Counted from the stretch's first letter, positions 45,374-58,122 are shown. The stretch is 64,000 nt of DNA from Daphnia pulex (GCF_021134715.1 NC_060026.1:12887001-12951000), one strand, 5' to 3'. The notes: generated by a model not told the origin, from the sequence alone. Numbers and translations: made by a program.

Positions 45374-47129
45374 ATGCGCTTCACTTTATCGGTAATAGAA
45401 ATTTAAATATTTGTTTGTTTTGTCTTTGTGAGTACATTGTAGAACATAAGATATGCCGTACAAACAATCGTTGTATTTTTGTTTAAATTTTATAGGCCCT
45501 CAGCTTTTTTGTTCTCGTTGGGTTCGTGCATTCCAATTCACTTCCGAACCTATTTCAACGTAACAGTGGTAAGACTTATACATATTAGTATATTACATGC
45601 TAAGTTTTGTGTAAAGAGCCAAGGGTCTTTTCAATTTTTATGTCGAGTAATTAAAAATGCGCTATGATAAAATGTTGATTTGATTTCGAGAAGCTGATCA
45701 GCCGACCATTTCAATCGTCGGTTGAGTCCCGGCGGCCGCTGGTGAATTTCCTTATTTGGTAACTCAATTTAATTTTAATCTTTTTTAATAGTTTAAACTT
45801 TAATGAATCTCTTTTAGTTTACGACTCGGTTCTTCACATTCAAATTGTTTGTTTGTTTGTTTTTTGTTTTCAGACTGTTTTGAGCTTGGGCCAATACCTT
45901 TGTGGTGGATCCCTGATTGGACAGTCCCACATCCTGACTGCGGCTCATTGCGTTGAAAGGTAAAATCTAGCAACTTAGGCAAGGCTCATTTTAATAAGTA
46001 CTTAACTTTTAATTTTACAATTATTTTTGTGTGACCAGTTTTACTGCCGCTGACGTGAGCACATTCTTTGCGGACATCAACACGTTGTCAATCAACGGCG
46101 GCGGAACTGGCTCTGTCTTTAGGGGAGTGAAGAAATTCATCATTCATCCCTCATACAATGCCAACACACAAGTAAGGAGCCCTATTAGCGGCTACCATTT
46201 GCAATGCTTTTAGAAGTGCACTTATCAGTTGACATAAACTAAACTCCTTTCTACTCATCCTGCGTAATATATAACAAACCTATGCGAATAAATTATTACA
46301 GGATAACGATGTCGCTATGCTGATATTGAATTCGCCAGTTACAACTGTCAAGTTTGTTGCTCTACCATCTGATAACGCAACAACTCTTGCTCCAACCACT
46401 TTAAAAACAACAACAACGTTGAAGTCTAACGCAACAACTGCCAAACTCACTACTACAACTCCTAAACCCACAACAACGACTCCTAAGCCAACCACAGCCA
46501 AAACTGTGACGACGGTCAAAGCAACGGTATCCACCACCAAAATGCCTTGCTCGTGTACGTGTGCACCAACTACCAAACCTGTGGTCGTCAACGGAAAAAC
46601 CACCAAAAAACCTGCACTTCTAAGAGCTTTCAGTACTTATTCGAATCAGTTGGCCACCGTTGCCGGATGGGGAACAACATCTTCAGGTAAATATTGTTTA
46701 GGTTATTGAAATATGTTTGACGTGTCTGATCGTGATTACGTTGGAATCAAAAGGAGGAAGCCTTTCGAGCGTACTGCTGAAAGCAAACGTCACTATTCAA
46801 GACAATACAGTTTGCGCTTCGCAATACGGAAATTTCGTTGGCGCTGACATGTTGTGCGCCTCTGCTCCTGGTAAAGATACCTGCCAGGTAAATAATCAAT
46901 TTTTCCAAGAAAATTTACGTTTTCCCTCCTTTGTTTTATAAGTAAATTATTTCCATTCTGAATGATTATCCTGAAGGGTGACAGTGGTGGCCCGATCCTT
47001 GTTAACGGAGTCCAAGTTGGCATCACCTCCTTCGGCAATGGATGTGCTGATCCTAAATATGCCGGTGTCTACACCAGAGTCTCGACTTACCTTGGCTGGA
47101 TTCAGACCACCATGGCCAATAATCCATAA
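45374..47129 (+). CDS. Trypsin-like serine protease 1 with Thr-rich insert and in-frame TGA
   Basis: S1 family protease. Exons 45374-45391, 45496-45568, 45691-45758, 45874-45959, 46039-46171, 46302-46686, 46754-46887, 46977-47129; 349 codons plus stop. Signal peptide [13 protein letters not shown]. Catalytic residues are present: His78 in LTAAHC, Asp129 in DNDVAML, Ser302 in GDSGGP, and Asp at S1 position 189 (KDTCQ), predicting Arg/Lys cleavage. Two oddities. Codon 42, the second Gly of the activation site IVGG, is TGA (45723-45725) where GGA would be expected. Exon 6 carries an insert of about 85 residues (roughly 150-235), Thr/Lys/Pro-rich with CSCTC, between the two beta barrels. All splice sites are intact, so it is either a very young pseudogene, a sequencing error, or uses an alternative acceptor at 45726. 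Confidence 0.8.
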
Positions 47130-48504
47130 AAATAATTGGCTATAGACACTGTCATTATGTTCGTTTTAGACAACTGAACGGTTCAACTATCGGTCCATCG
47201 GTTGCCAAAATGTTTATGGATTTCATATGTTACGGGATTTTTTATTACTGCCTGGGAATAAAATAAAGCATAATACATTTTATTGGTCGAATAATAACGT
47301 TTCGTTTTAAAAATGTATTTCTTTATCTTAGCTCCGTCCTTCCTTTATTGTGTTGCCATTCTATCCTTTTTAAAAGTGTTGTGATTGAACAGCTTTTTTA
47401 TGCATTTTCTAAAAAAGCAACAAACAGACTATCTTCGTCCGAGCGCATACGAATTGAAGTATCTATCCCGACGTCACGACTAAGCACACGTTCAAGGTTC
47501 CATTGCATTCTCAAGAGTGACTTGACGGCTTAGATATTCCTATTAGCTAGACCTTATTGTAAGAATGTCTCGTTTTTCTATCGTTCTCCAATAGTTGAGC
47601 GCGTTCGCTGTGCAAGTTCGGTGTGATGGGTGTGATCGTCATCATAGATTTTGTCTAAAAAATAGAGTAGTTTATATGTCATTCGCTAGATGGCGTTAAA
47701 AACGTTTTATGATGTTTTCATCATTTTCTGGTTTTTCTGTGTTAGTTTCTCTCCAAAGTTTATGTTTAATTAAATTAATTAAATGGTAAAAAACAAAGTG
47801 AATGTCACTGACATATAAATGAATTTGTTTTGCCTTTTAATACTACTAATTTACATGTATTTTTTTTTAATTAGACTTCCAAGTGCACACAGAAAGCTTT
47901 GTGCATTCCATTTCCATGCATCATGTAAGAAATGAAACATCATGGAATTCACCTTCATTACATCATTACATTATATAAATCTTCTGCTGTAAATTTCCTG
48001 CACGAAGGTACAACATTTCCCAAAGTCACATTACTAAAATTTCTATTCAACACTGTTTCCACCGATTTGACAGGTGTATCACTATTCCTATGGAATGGAA
48101 TAACATCTAAACCAAAAAAAAAATCTCCAAATCTGCCTACTACATACGTTAATAAGAATTCACACAATATTTCTGTGAGTACAGAATAAGCAAAGATTTA
48201 AATATTTGTCATACCCCATATATGGCCTCAGCTCTAAACTATACATTGTCTTTGGAATATCTGTAGGTCAAGAAAGGAAATTTAAAGTTGTGATAATGTG
48301 TCACCCAGTGTCACCAACTTCAGCAAGTAGGCTATTCCTATTCTTATGTGAAGCCAGTTCTTACAGTGTGAGTTTCTTTTGTCTAATTTGATTGTGATTC
48401 CTTAATGCATTATGTTTAATCTGTCGTTTTGTTTTCCAGTATAATCGTCCTGGGTTTCGTTAGCATTGCGCCTTTCTTTATCGGAAATTTTTTCCCGTTG
48501 TCAA
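47130..48504. other. Intergenic stretch
   Basis: No gene supported. An 85-codon plus ORF at 47932-48189 is unrecognised and may be a transposon relic. Confidence 0.35.
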
Positions 48505-48893
48505 CGTTACTCAATGGTGTACATGTGAGTTATTGTTAATTTAAAAGTTTCTTTTATTCAGTTGAGGATGTGTGTGTATGTTTCAATCCTCTCCTAGTCT
48601 CATTTATAGTTCACCAACATATGACTTCAAGTCTTCGACAAGGAGATGTAAACTTGTGTGGCGATGGCAAACGAAATTTAATCGACGACTCATTCAAACA
48701 ACGTACAACGTGGAACATCGCTCAGTAAATGTGAGTTTATTCATTTACAAGTTTCTTATACTGAGTTCAAGAAAGTTTATTGTATTTTAATCCTTTCCCT
48801 TTTTTTCAATCTTATTATTTATAGTGCACCAACAGATTACTTTGACAAGGAGACGCAAAACGAAAATCGACGACTCATATCACCGTGGAACAT
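48505..48893. repeat. Diverged two-unit tandem duplication
   Basis: About 48525-48727 and 48728-48893 share ordered blocks: gtgagtt, agtttctt, atttatagt-caccaac, gacaaggaga, cgacgactcat and gtggaacatc. The second unit is shorter. Each block starts with a donor-like gtgagt and contains an acceptor-like tatag, as if an exon plus intron had been duplicated; the putative exons carry stops in all frames. Confidence 0.6.
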
Positions 48894-48916
48894 CTTTGGT
48901 ATTATTGTTTTGTTAG

Positions 48917-49254
48917 TTAACCCGTTGGCTGCCACGCCTTTGTTCTCCCCTTGTAGCTCCTTAGCACGGGCCGCGCTGTTCGGTCTCGTGGTTTACATGC
49001 CGCGGGATCGGAGAGTCGCACCAGCCCAAGATTCGCCGCAAGGCGCCTGTTAGGCAGTGCACCATAGGGACTTCCCCCTTGTCGATACGGTGATGGATTC
49101 TAGAGGCGTGCATTCCATCTTCTCCTGTCACCGTGTCAGCCCGGACTTGTCAGCAATGGCAAGTCCCACCTTGGTCATGGATCCTTCAGACATGGCGCGT
49201 AGAGTAGTAGAAGAACAACCTACGGGTTGTATGGCGTGGCAGCCAACGGGTTAA
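48917..49254. mobile_element. piggyBac-type MITE (non-autonomous)
   Basis: A body of 330 bp (48921-49250) is bounded by perfect 18-bp inverted repeats, cccgttggctgccacgcc and its complement, flanked on both sides by TTAA (48917-48920 and 49251-49254). TTAA target duplication with termini starting CCC is the piggyBac signature. It is GC-richer than its surroundings. No transposase ORF. A PIF/Harbinger reading (TTA duplication, termini starting GTTAACCC) is possible but fits less well. Confidence 0.85.
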
Positions 49255-49260
49255 CTTAAG

Positions 49261-49292
49261 TGTATTTATGTATGTATGTATTTATGTATGTA
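49261..49292. repeat. GTAT microsatellite
   Basis: Imperfect (gtat)n/(ttat) tract of about 32 bp immediately after the MITE. Confidence 0.85.
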
Positions 49293-49699
49293 TGATTTGT
49301 GTGATTGTAAAATGTGGCGGAATTGTGGGTGGAGGTGGGCAACAAAATACAATTCCATTTTAATCTGTTTTTTTATGTGTATTTATCGTTTACTATTTCT
49401 ACCAATGATAATTAACTATTAATAACAAAATGCATCAACATTCTCTTTAGGAGCAGAATGAATCAAAAGGTAAGTAAATATTTTTTCTTACGCAAACAAC
49501 GGAACCAGACCCCAATTTTATAACAAAATTCTTAAGACCATAATTAAGAAACCAATTACACGCCAACTTTTTGACAAAAAAGTAATAAGAATCAATTTTG
49601 TGTTGGTCTTAATGTGGGTTTCGGAATGATCGTAATCTATATCTGTGTCGCCTGGGCTTCGGAAAATTAGCTGGTAGCTGGCTGGTAGCAAACTGGCGC

Positions 49700-51675
49700 T
49701 TAGTTTTTCATGTAAGTGTTAATCCAATTCCTAAAAAAAGCCACATTGGCGTAAACAGCAGGAAATGACGGATCCGCACAGCCTGCATAGCAAATAGATA
49801 AATGTCGAAAACAAAATTTAATGAGAAATATTACTGAATACTAATGCAAACTAGGGCACATGTTACACCGCGTTTAAAAAAGGGAGAAAAAAATCACAAG
49901 AACATCTCATCTCACAGTAGATGATAGCCTACCGATTCCAAAGCTGACAATGCCGGCCTGTTTCCAAGATCCGTTTGGGTTTTGAACGACAATTGGCTCA
50001 CCACCATCTTTCTAAAAAAAAAAAAAATTTGGCTAATTAGTATATTGGTAAACATGAGTTTGGTAATTCGCGTGTGTGGAAAGTAACAAGTACATATATT
50101 TGTACATATTTTGTCAAGTTCAGGTTAAGTTGTAAAATGTCTTCTTACAGTGCAAGGGCCTTTTCCATCAGCTGCTGCACAGAAATGCTGGGGCCTGATA
50201 AAGTTTTCATATGGAATATTACAGGCAGCGTTGGAAATAATCTTGACAGTTGCTTGTTGCAGAGTATCGGATAAGGGTCCATCTAGAACAAAAATAAACA
50301 CCGTGAGGCGTGAACCGATAGAATTAATGCAATGTAGAAATGTGAATAATGCGACTAAGAATCTTTTTTCGAGTCGCGCTTCATTTTTTACTTTAAATAT
50401 CACTAAGGACACTACTTTTAAAATAATCAACTACGTCTTAATACCAGATGTTAAATATCCCCATCCCAGGACGGCACCATCTAGGCCGATGAATTGATCA
50501 ACGGCGTTATTAAATGGTGGCAAACAAACGGGTGAAATGGCAGCCGAGTAAACGATGTCTGGGGCTACTGTCAAGACGGCAATGTTATTGACCTGCAACA
50601 AACCAACGTAAAATCAATAGACAGATAGCGCAACAGATATACAGTTGCTTCAGTGTGTTCACGTCATTCAATTTAAATAAGGTAAAGTTAATTAAACAAT
50701 TATCTATATGAAGATCAAAACTGTCAAAACAGACTCGCAATACTCACTGCTGTATTTGTATTGAAAGCATTGTGGTAGACAACGCGAGTGACTCTCCTGG
50801 TCATCTGTGCGTCGTTGTTCGTGTCTGGGAGAATTCCCTGGACGTGCATGCCAAGGCTCACAGTCATTGTCGAAATGTCGTACGTCGATAGTCTGAAATG
50901 AAATCGGCAATTTATTAGAATCACCCAACCAATAGATTTAATCTTCCTTCAAATGAAATGTCTTACTCGTTCACGCAGTGAGCCGCTGTAAGGATTCTCG
51001 TCGGGGAAATTATTGTTCCTCCGCAAAACACACCGGTAAATCCTGCTTTCCTCAGACCCACCTGAAATATAAATTGAACAAAAAAAGCCAACAATCGTCG
51101 CTACGTTGTAAAATTTAAATGTTCAAAAACTTACGATAAACGGCCACGAATTAGGGGTGGCTTCCGATCCACCGACAACGCCGACTGTTGGGGTTTTACG
51201 TTTCGGTGGTGAAGCAGGTCCGACACCACAGGCAATTTTCTGCTGCTTAGAATCAGATGAAGTTGCTGTAACGTTTTCAACATCAGAGAAGCTGCTGGCC
51301 GGCTTGTAGAGCGGATAAGGCCATAACGGAAAGTTGGGGTATGGCTGGGAAGAGAGGCCAATGTACGGATTAACTGCATACGTCATCGGGACTGGTGCAA
51401 GATTTCCAAAGTTGCGACTTGCAAAATTGCTGGGTCCCACACCGTCAACTGCACATAATTTGCATAACAGGAACGTCACACAACAACTTACGATTTGAAA
51501 AAATTTAACGAAGAAATAATTGTATACGAATTTTAAATTAAATAGTCGAACCTTCAATGACGACGGCATCGTTCGTTTGATAAATGCGGCTGCTGGCCGG
51601 ACAGACGGAGAATAGAAGAAGATGAAGAGCAGCAAAGAAGAAACCTGCTAGATGTTGGAGTAATGACATTCTCAT
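49700..51675 (-). CDS. Serine protease homologue 2 (catalytically dead trypsin-like)
   Basis: Exons 51675-51552, 51448-51135, 51061-50967, 50892-50748, 50592-50445, 50282-50149, 50011-49933, 49782-49700; 373 residues. Signal peptide, then a prodomain of about 110 residues rich in Pro/Tyr/Ser ([17 protein letters not shown]), then the S1 fold from [14 protein letters not shown]. His57 is kept (LTAAHC). Asp102 is Asn (VNNIAVLTV), and the GDSGGP box reads KDGGEP, so Ser195 is Gly. The S1 Asp189 is also lost (GKGPCT). The usual Arg before IVGG is missing (TVGVVGG). It should not be a protease; such homologues act as binding or cofactor proteins in arthropod immunity. Start: the first of two in-frame ATGs (MRMSLL). 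Confidence 0.88.
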
Positions 51676-54648
51676 CACCTTAAAGTTTGAAGGCGTCTGA
51701 ATTTTTCTTCTCGAGTCTCGTTCCTTTTATTCCGGGATCGCAAATATTGAGAAAACGCCCTAAAATCTCCTCAGGGAATGGGCACTAACGTTGTTGAATT
51801 CTTTCTGATTTTGCCATATATTTCTTGTTTTAACGGTGACTAACGAAGAGTGAAATGGGAAGAGCGATAGGGAATTTCTCAAATGTTTCCTTTTTCTTGT
51901 CACATTTGAGTCCTTATTTCAAACTTCCGTTTTGATCTAACCGATAAAAAAAAGAAAATATTAATTTAAACATAAAAATGAAGATGTAGACGCGTAAATT
52001 TTAGTCGTGGTCTACATAACTAGTCCGACGTTCAAAACTTTTTTCATCCATCCCCTTCTGTTCAACGGTTGAAAAACATGAATGCTCCTCAAGACTCGAC
52101 ATTGATAAATGGTGCACACGCTTGCGGGCAAAGCACATTATTTTCATACATATGATCGAAGAAAATATCTGATTTAGCTTTTCCTTATTTGTGCTATGAA
52201 CTGCCAGGATCAACCTTGAAGGTCCCATATACAAACATCTGTAAATGACAGTCTTAACCGGTTCAAGTTGCGATGCTTATATTCACCACAGGATAAAAAC
52301 TGCAGAATTCAAACACAAAACGAAAGCAGATTCTTGATTAAATTTTAAAGGCGAAGCAAAGTTCAGAATAGCTTACGCAGAAAGTTTCCTCTCTAACTGT
52401 TGTCGATGTCGCCTCCGTCACATGCATTGACACTGTCGTAGTCTACGGATTCGGCCGGATAATGGTCTCTTTAGCCTCGGTTTTCGGCGTAGACGAAGCG
52501 GATGAAACTGGTGGCCTGGCCGGTGGAATGCTCCTATTGCGGACACTTTCCCGGATTATTTGTCTTCCTGCGTGAAAGGCTCTGGCTGATTAGTGATTCT
52601 CTAGTGAATTGCTCAAATGCTATACACATAAAAATAAATAAACATTCATTTGTTATTCGAACCCTTGACATATCATTGTGGATTAAGTTTACCTTCTTGA
52701 TTACAAGTATCTCAACGTAGATCTAGGACGAACGTTTTGGCATCTAGGCGCAAGAAAGTTGCCTATTACTAGTTAGGACGATCGATTGAGAAGAGACTAT
52801 TTCCGGTTGGCGTGGATTACCGGAATCTAGAGGCTATACTAATTGGACGGTAACATAGAATAAAAAAAGGTTTTCAATCCATTCAATTCAGTTCAAATTT
52901 CCGGAAAATGTTTTCCTTACCTGTAGCATAGGGCCAGGAAGGTCAACTGGACTATTAGACTTGATCTACTGGATGAGAGGTAATTCAGTTGGGATATTGA
53001 TCCCAGACATCTGCTCCAGATTATTGTGTGACAGCTTCACCTGGTAACAAGCTTTGCAGTTAATTAGATCCAACAAAACAAAAATTTTCAATAAATGGAA
53101 AAAATTAAAAAAATACACTCTAAAATATTTAAATTTAAAAAATAAACATTTTTAGGAAAGATGATCTAGGCATCTTAGATGCCATTGCCATTTAACTTAT
53201 ATTCTAGGTAACTAATATAAGTTAAAATAACCGCAGAGCTTTCATAGACTGCTGATGGACCATTAATTTGACACTCAGAGCAACTTTACTCAAATAATAC
53301 TGTTACTAATAAATGTTTACTATGAAGTTTTCAATAGTTCTCCAATAATAACTACAACTATTAAAATGTCATGTTCACAAAAAGTATGTGTAAAAATTCG
53401 CACTTGACGTTCAACTTACACCAGGGGTATGGAGAGGATCTCTCCATGCCCATGCTTACACCAACTACAACTAATTTAAGAGAACGTAGATGATCAACAG
53501 ATGAATCATAAAATGTGGCCACTTAAACATCTAAAGGTCACTTTTGTTACCCAGTCTGAATAATGAAAATAACAGAAAACGGACTAGACATCACACACCA
53601 AGATTCAAGAAGATTGAATCGTGAATGACAGCACTCAGCAGCCATCTTGATAGTACAGAGTTGCCAATTTATTTCATTAGACGCAATCGGCAAAGACCAA
53701 AGACCAAAGCACCAAAGCACCAAAGGTCAAAGCAGCAGTGCAGCACCAAAGCCTGAAAGCACTAAAGCAGGGGTATGGAGATTGGAGAGATATTGCGAAT
53801 TGGAATTTGGAGACGGAGACGGAGTTAAAGAAAGGATATAAAAAAAATGAAAATAAGAAGAGTATTTCCATAACTCTGTTCCGGACATCATTTATCGATT
53901 ACAAACCATAGGTAATAGACAGTTTCTATACCCCTGAATAATCGAGTTTCTCAATTCAAGAATCAAGAATTAGTCTATGCCGTATTTTGACTTAGCGATT
54001 CCTTAAATGATACACAACTACCTATTAAGCACAGTCCAATCCCCATTGTAACCAACTTCCAGGCACATAAATATGAAAATAATGCGCTTTACATGCGATG
54101 GATACAACTTCGTCATTTATTAATTACTTTCAAGTGAAAAATATACACCAGATCAGTGATCTTTCGAAGTCCGCTCTCCATCAATGGGCCTTAAACCTTA
54201 TTGTCCATTTTAAAATTCTAAAACAGTTCAACCCAATTTCTTTCATATGTATTTTTGTATGCTCGACTTATCCCATTCTATTCAAATCAGATATTTAAAC
54301 AAAAATATAATAAATGAATAACCAATATAGAAATGTTGGATTGTATGAGTTTATTTTTTTGAGGAAGAAATTGGAAGAAAAAACTTTTTTTAAAGTTTAT
54401 AAGTAAAAAGGACTAACGGAACAGCCATTGAATAACAAAATTATCAAGGTCATATAATTTATTTAAGAACACAAATTATCCGTCAACTTTCCGACACAAA
54501 AGTGATGAGAATCAATTTAGTCTTTTTAATCTGGGTTTCAACTTTCAAAATGATCATAGAATATAGATACCGCAGTACATATCCGTGTCGCCTGAGCTTC
54601 GGAAGTATTAGCTGGTATACCAAAGTCTCGACCAAAGTGCATGGCGTT
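51676..54648. other. 3-kb spacer between the two protease homologues
   Basis: The first 1 kb (to about 52720) is paralogous to 56598-57600, showing the duplication took in the upstream region. Farther on is a short imperfect repeat of accaaag units near 53690-53770 and a palindrome aacttatatt...aatataagtt near 53197-53225. No gene supported. Confidence 0.5.
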
Positions 54649-56597
54649 TTAGTTTTTCATGTAGGTGTTAATCCAGTTCCTGAAAAAAGCCACACTGGCG
54701 TAAACTCCAGGATATTTTGGATCTGCACAGCCTTCGTAGCGAATAGAAAATACGAATATTAATTTTTTTGAAAAACGATATCGACGCCAACTTATGTAAA
54801 CTAGAGCGCAAGGGGGAAAAACCGAAAAATCACGAGAACATTTTCACTGTTGATGTAATAAATAGCCTACCGAATCCAAAGCTGACAATGCCGGCCTGTT
54901 TCCAAGATCCGTTTGGGTTTCGAACGACAGCTGGCCCACCGCCGTCGTTCTAAAAAAAAATAACAGACACCATTTAGCTAATTAGAATATTGGGAAATGT
55001 GCTCCAGTTTTGCAATTTACGTGTGTGGTAAGTAACACGAACACAAATTACGTGTGCTTCTAATTTTTGTAAAGTTCAGATTAAGTTTTCAAATGTCTTC
55101 TTACTTTGCATGCGTCTTTTCCATCAGCTGCTGCACAGAAGTGTTGGGGACTGAGATTATTTTCATATGGAATATTACAGGCAGCGTTGGAAATAACTTT
55201 GACAGTTGCCTGTTGCAGAGTATTGGACGCTTCTCCACCTAGAACGAAAAAGAACGGATGTGAACCGATATTATTAATGCACCGTAGACATGTGAAAAAG
55301 TGACAAAAGAATGAAGATTTTTTTAGTCGCGCTTCACTAGGTAGTTTCAACATCAACTAATTAATACCCGATGCTAAAGTTCCCCATCCCATGATGGCCG
55401 CATCTTTACCGACGAATTGATTGGCGGCGTTATTAAATGGTGGCAAACAAACGGGCGAAATGGCAGCTGAGTAAATCAAGTCAGGGGTTACCGTCAAGAC
55501 GGCAATGTTATTGACCTGCAACAAACCAACGTAAAGTCAATAGACAGATAGCGCAACAAATATACAGTTATTTGAGGGTGTCTAATTCTAGTGATAAACA
55601 GTATATCTAAACAAGGGATATCGATATGAACGTTAAAAACAGACTCGCAATATACTCACCATTGTATTTGTATTGAAAGCATTGTGGTAGACAACGCGAC
55701 TAACTCTCCTCGTCATCTGTGCATCGGCGTACGTGTCTGGGAGAATTCCCTGGACGTGCATGCCAAGACTCACAGTCATTGTCGAAATGTCGAACGCCGA
55801 TAATCTAAAATAATTGCAATCAGCAATAATTGAGAATCACCCCAATAATAGATTTAATCTTTCCTCAAATGAAATGTCTTACTCGTTCACGCAATGAGCC
55901 GCTGTAAGGATTCTCGTCGGGGAAATGATTGATCCTCCGCAAAACACACCGGTAGATCCTGCTTTCCTCAGACCCACCTGGATTATGAGTCAACAACAAC
56001 AACAGTTCAACCATCGCATCATCATTCCGTTGCAATTGAAATGTTCAAAAACGTACGACAAACGGCCAAGAATTCGGGGTGGCTTCCGATCCACCGACAA
56101 TCCTGACATCTGGGAAGGAACGTTGCGGTGGTGAAGCAGGTCCGACACCACAGGCAATTTTCTGCTGCTTAGAATCAGATGAAGTTGCTGTAACGTTTTC
56201 AACATCAGAGAAGCTGCTGGCCGGCTTGTAGAGCGGATAAGGCCATAACGGAAAGTTGGGGTATGGCTGGGAAGAGAGGCCAATGTACGGATTAACTGCA
56301 TACGTCATCGGGACTGGTGCAAGATTTCCAAAGTTGCGACTTGCAAAATTGCTGGGTCCCACACCGTCAACTGCACATAATTGGCATAACAGGAACGTCA
56401 CACAACAACTTACGATTTGAAAAAATTTAACGAAGAAATAATTGTATGCGAATTTTTAATTAAATAGTCGAACCTTCAATGATGACGGCATCGTTCGTTT
56501 GATAAATGCGGCTGCTGGCCGGACAGACGGAGAATAGAAGAAGATGAAGAGCAGCAAAGAAGAAACCTGCTAGATGTTGGAGTAATGACATTCTCAT
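54649..56597 (-). CDS. Serine protease homologue 3, tandem paralogue of 2
   Basis: Exons 56597-56474, 56370-56057, 55977-55883, 55804-55660, 55515-55368, 55238-55105, 54949-54871, 54731-54649; 373 residues, exon for exon the same lengths as gene 2. The signal peptide and prodomain are nearly identical to gene 2. Differences: it keeps an Arg activation site ([18 protein letters not shown]), keeps Asp at S1 position 189 (GKDACK), and its catalytic box reads NDGGGP. Ser195 is again Gly and Asp102 again Asn (VNNIAVLTV), so it is also predicted inactive but still cleavable at the activation site. High identity of exon 2 against lower identity of introns suggests selection or gene conversion. Confidence 0.88.
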
Positions 56598-58122
56598 CAC
56601 CTTAAAGTTTGAAGGCGTCTGAAATTTTCTTTTCGAGTCTCGTTCCTTTTATTCCGGGATCGGAGAAAACGCCCTAAAATCTCCTCGGAGAATGAACACG
56701 ACTAACAGACTTACAGTGTTGAATTATTCGCCTATTTTGTTAACAAATTCTTGTTTCATAGGAAAAAAAAGACTAACGACTATGGTGAAATGGGAGGAGC
56801 TTTAGGGAATTCCCCAAACGTGTTTTTTTCTTGTCACATTTTATTCCTAATTTAAATCTTCTGTTTTGATCTGAACGTTAAAAAATATTAATTTAGACAT
56901 AAAAATTAAGATGTCGACGTGTAAATGTTATCATGGCCTACTTAACTCTCTTAGGCCGGTGTTCAAGACTTTTTCATCTTTCCCTGTTCAACAGTTAAAC
57001 AATGCGAATGCACCTCAAGACTCAAGACATTGTTAATGGTCGCAGAAACTAAAATCAAAAGCGTGGTATTTCATTTTTTCAATAATAATATTAGACCACA
57101 TTCCCAGACGGAAGAAAATATCTGATTGAACTTGTTCTTGTTTGTGCAATGAACTGCCAGGATCAACCTTGAAGGTCTTACATAATAAATGCATCTGCAA
57201 ATGAAAAAAAAAATGGGTAAACCAGTTTCGACTTTATACCTGACTGACGACTCAATACGTGTAGTGCATTAATTCCCCCCCCACCCCCAAAAAATTAAAA
57301 AATAAACAAAAAATCGACGATAATAATAAACCGGTTCACGTTGCGGTGCTTAAATTCACCAGGTTCAAAACATCAGCATAAGTCAAACCAAAAAATGGAA
57401 AGCAGATTCTCGATTAAATTTTACAGGCAAAGCCCACTTCGTCTGAATAGCTCAAAGTTTCCTCTGTTGTCGTCGGTGTCATTGTCCCTTCTGCGGATGA
57501 ACCGGCAGAGTCGAAGTGCTGGATGGAACCGGCGACTCGGCCGGTGGAATACTCATATTGCGGACTTACGGATTGTCTTTAGGAAGGCGTTGCAAAATAC
57601 AGCGGCGTAGAACAAAAAAAAAACGAAAAAATTATAATTAATAAAAGACAGTTACATATAAATAGTCTAAATACATATAAAATGCATAAGTAACATGTAA
57701 ATGATAAAAATACGCAAAGATATGAAATAACGCCTCTTTTTCCTTCCGCGTATAATCGCGTGGTGGACTTCGATTGACGAAACGCGTCCGGTTGCTGCAA
57801 CTCGCTGCAACTATCTTTAATCCCCGTTTGGCGATTCAGTATACATTCGCGTTCCTCGTAGTGCGAATGCGTGCGCACATTATTTTCAAGTTTCAAATCG
57901 ACCGATCTGTTCCATCATCAAGAGTTTTTTTTAGAACGTCCATCGCAGAACTTCTCCCATAAAAGTAAATCGAGTTAATTTTTATGAAATTATTTACTTA
58001 AATCATTGACATGTTTTTGGTGTTCCTTATTCTGTATCTTGTCGTTATTTTGTCCGGATTCTTTGATGAGTAAATCTTTATCAGATAAGTCAATTAAACA
58101 GGCAAATAAAGAAGCATCAACG
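56598..58122. other. Upstream region of protease homologue 3
   Basis: Paralogous to 51676-52720. The minus strand has an open exon-like frame about 57414-57575 (RVAGSIQHFDSAGS, then TPTTTEETLSY, ending CKI stop) whose counterpart upstream of gene 2 is broken by stops. Its host gene is unknown. C-run near 57278. Confidence 0.4.

Noticed and set aside
46280-46606. 108-codon minus ORF of Val-rich repeats
   Set aside because: Mirror of the Thr-rich insert in trypsin-like gene 1.
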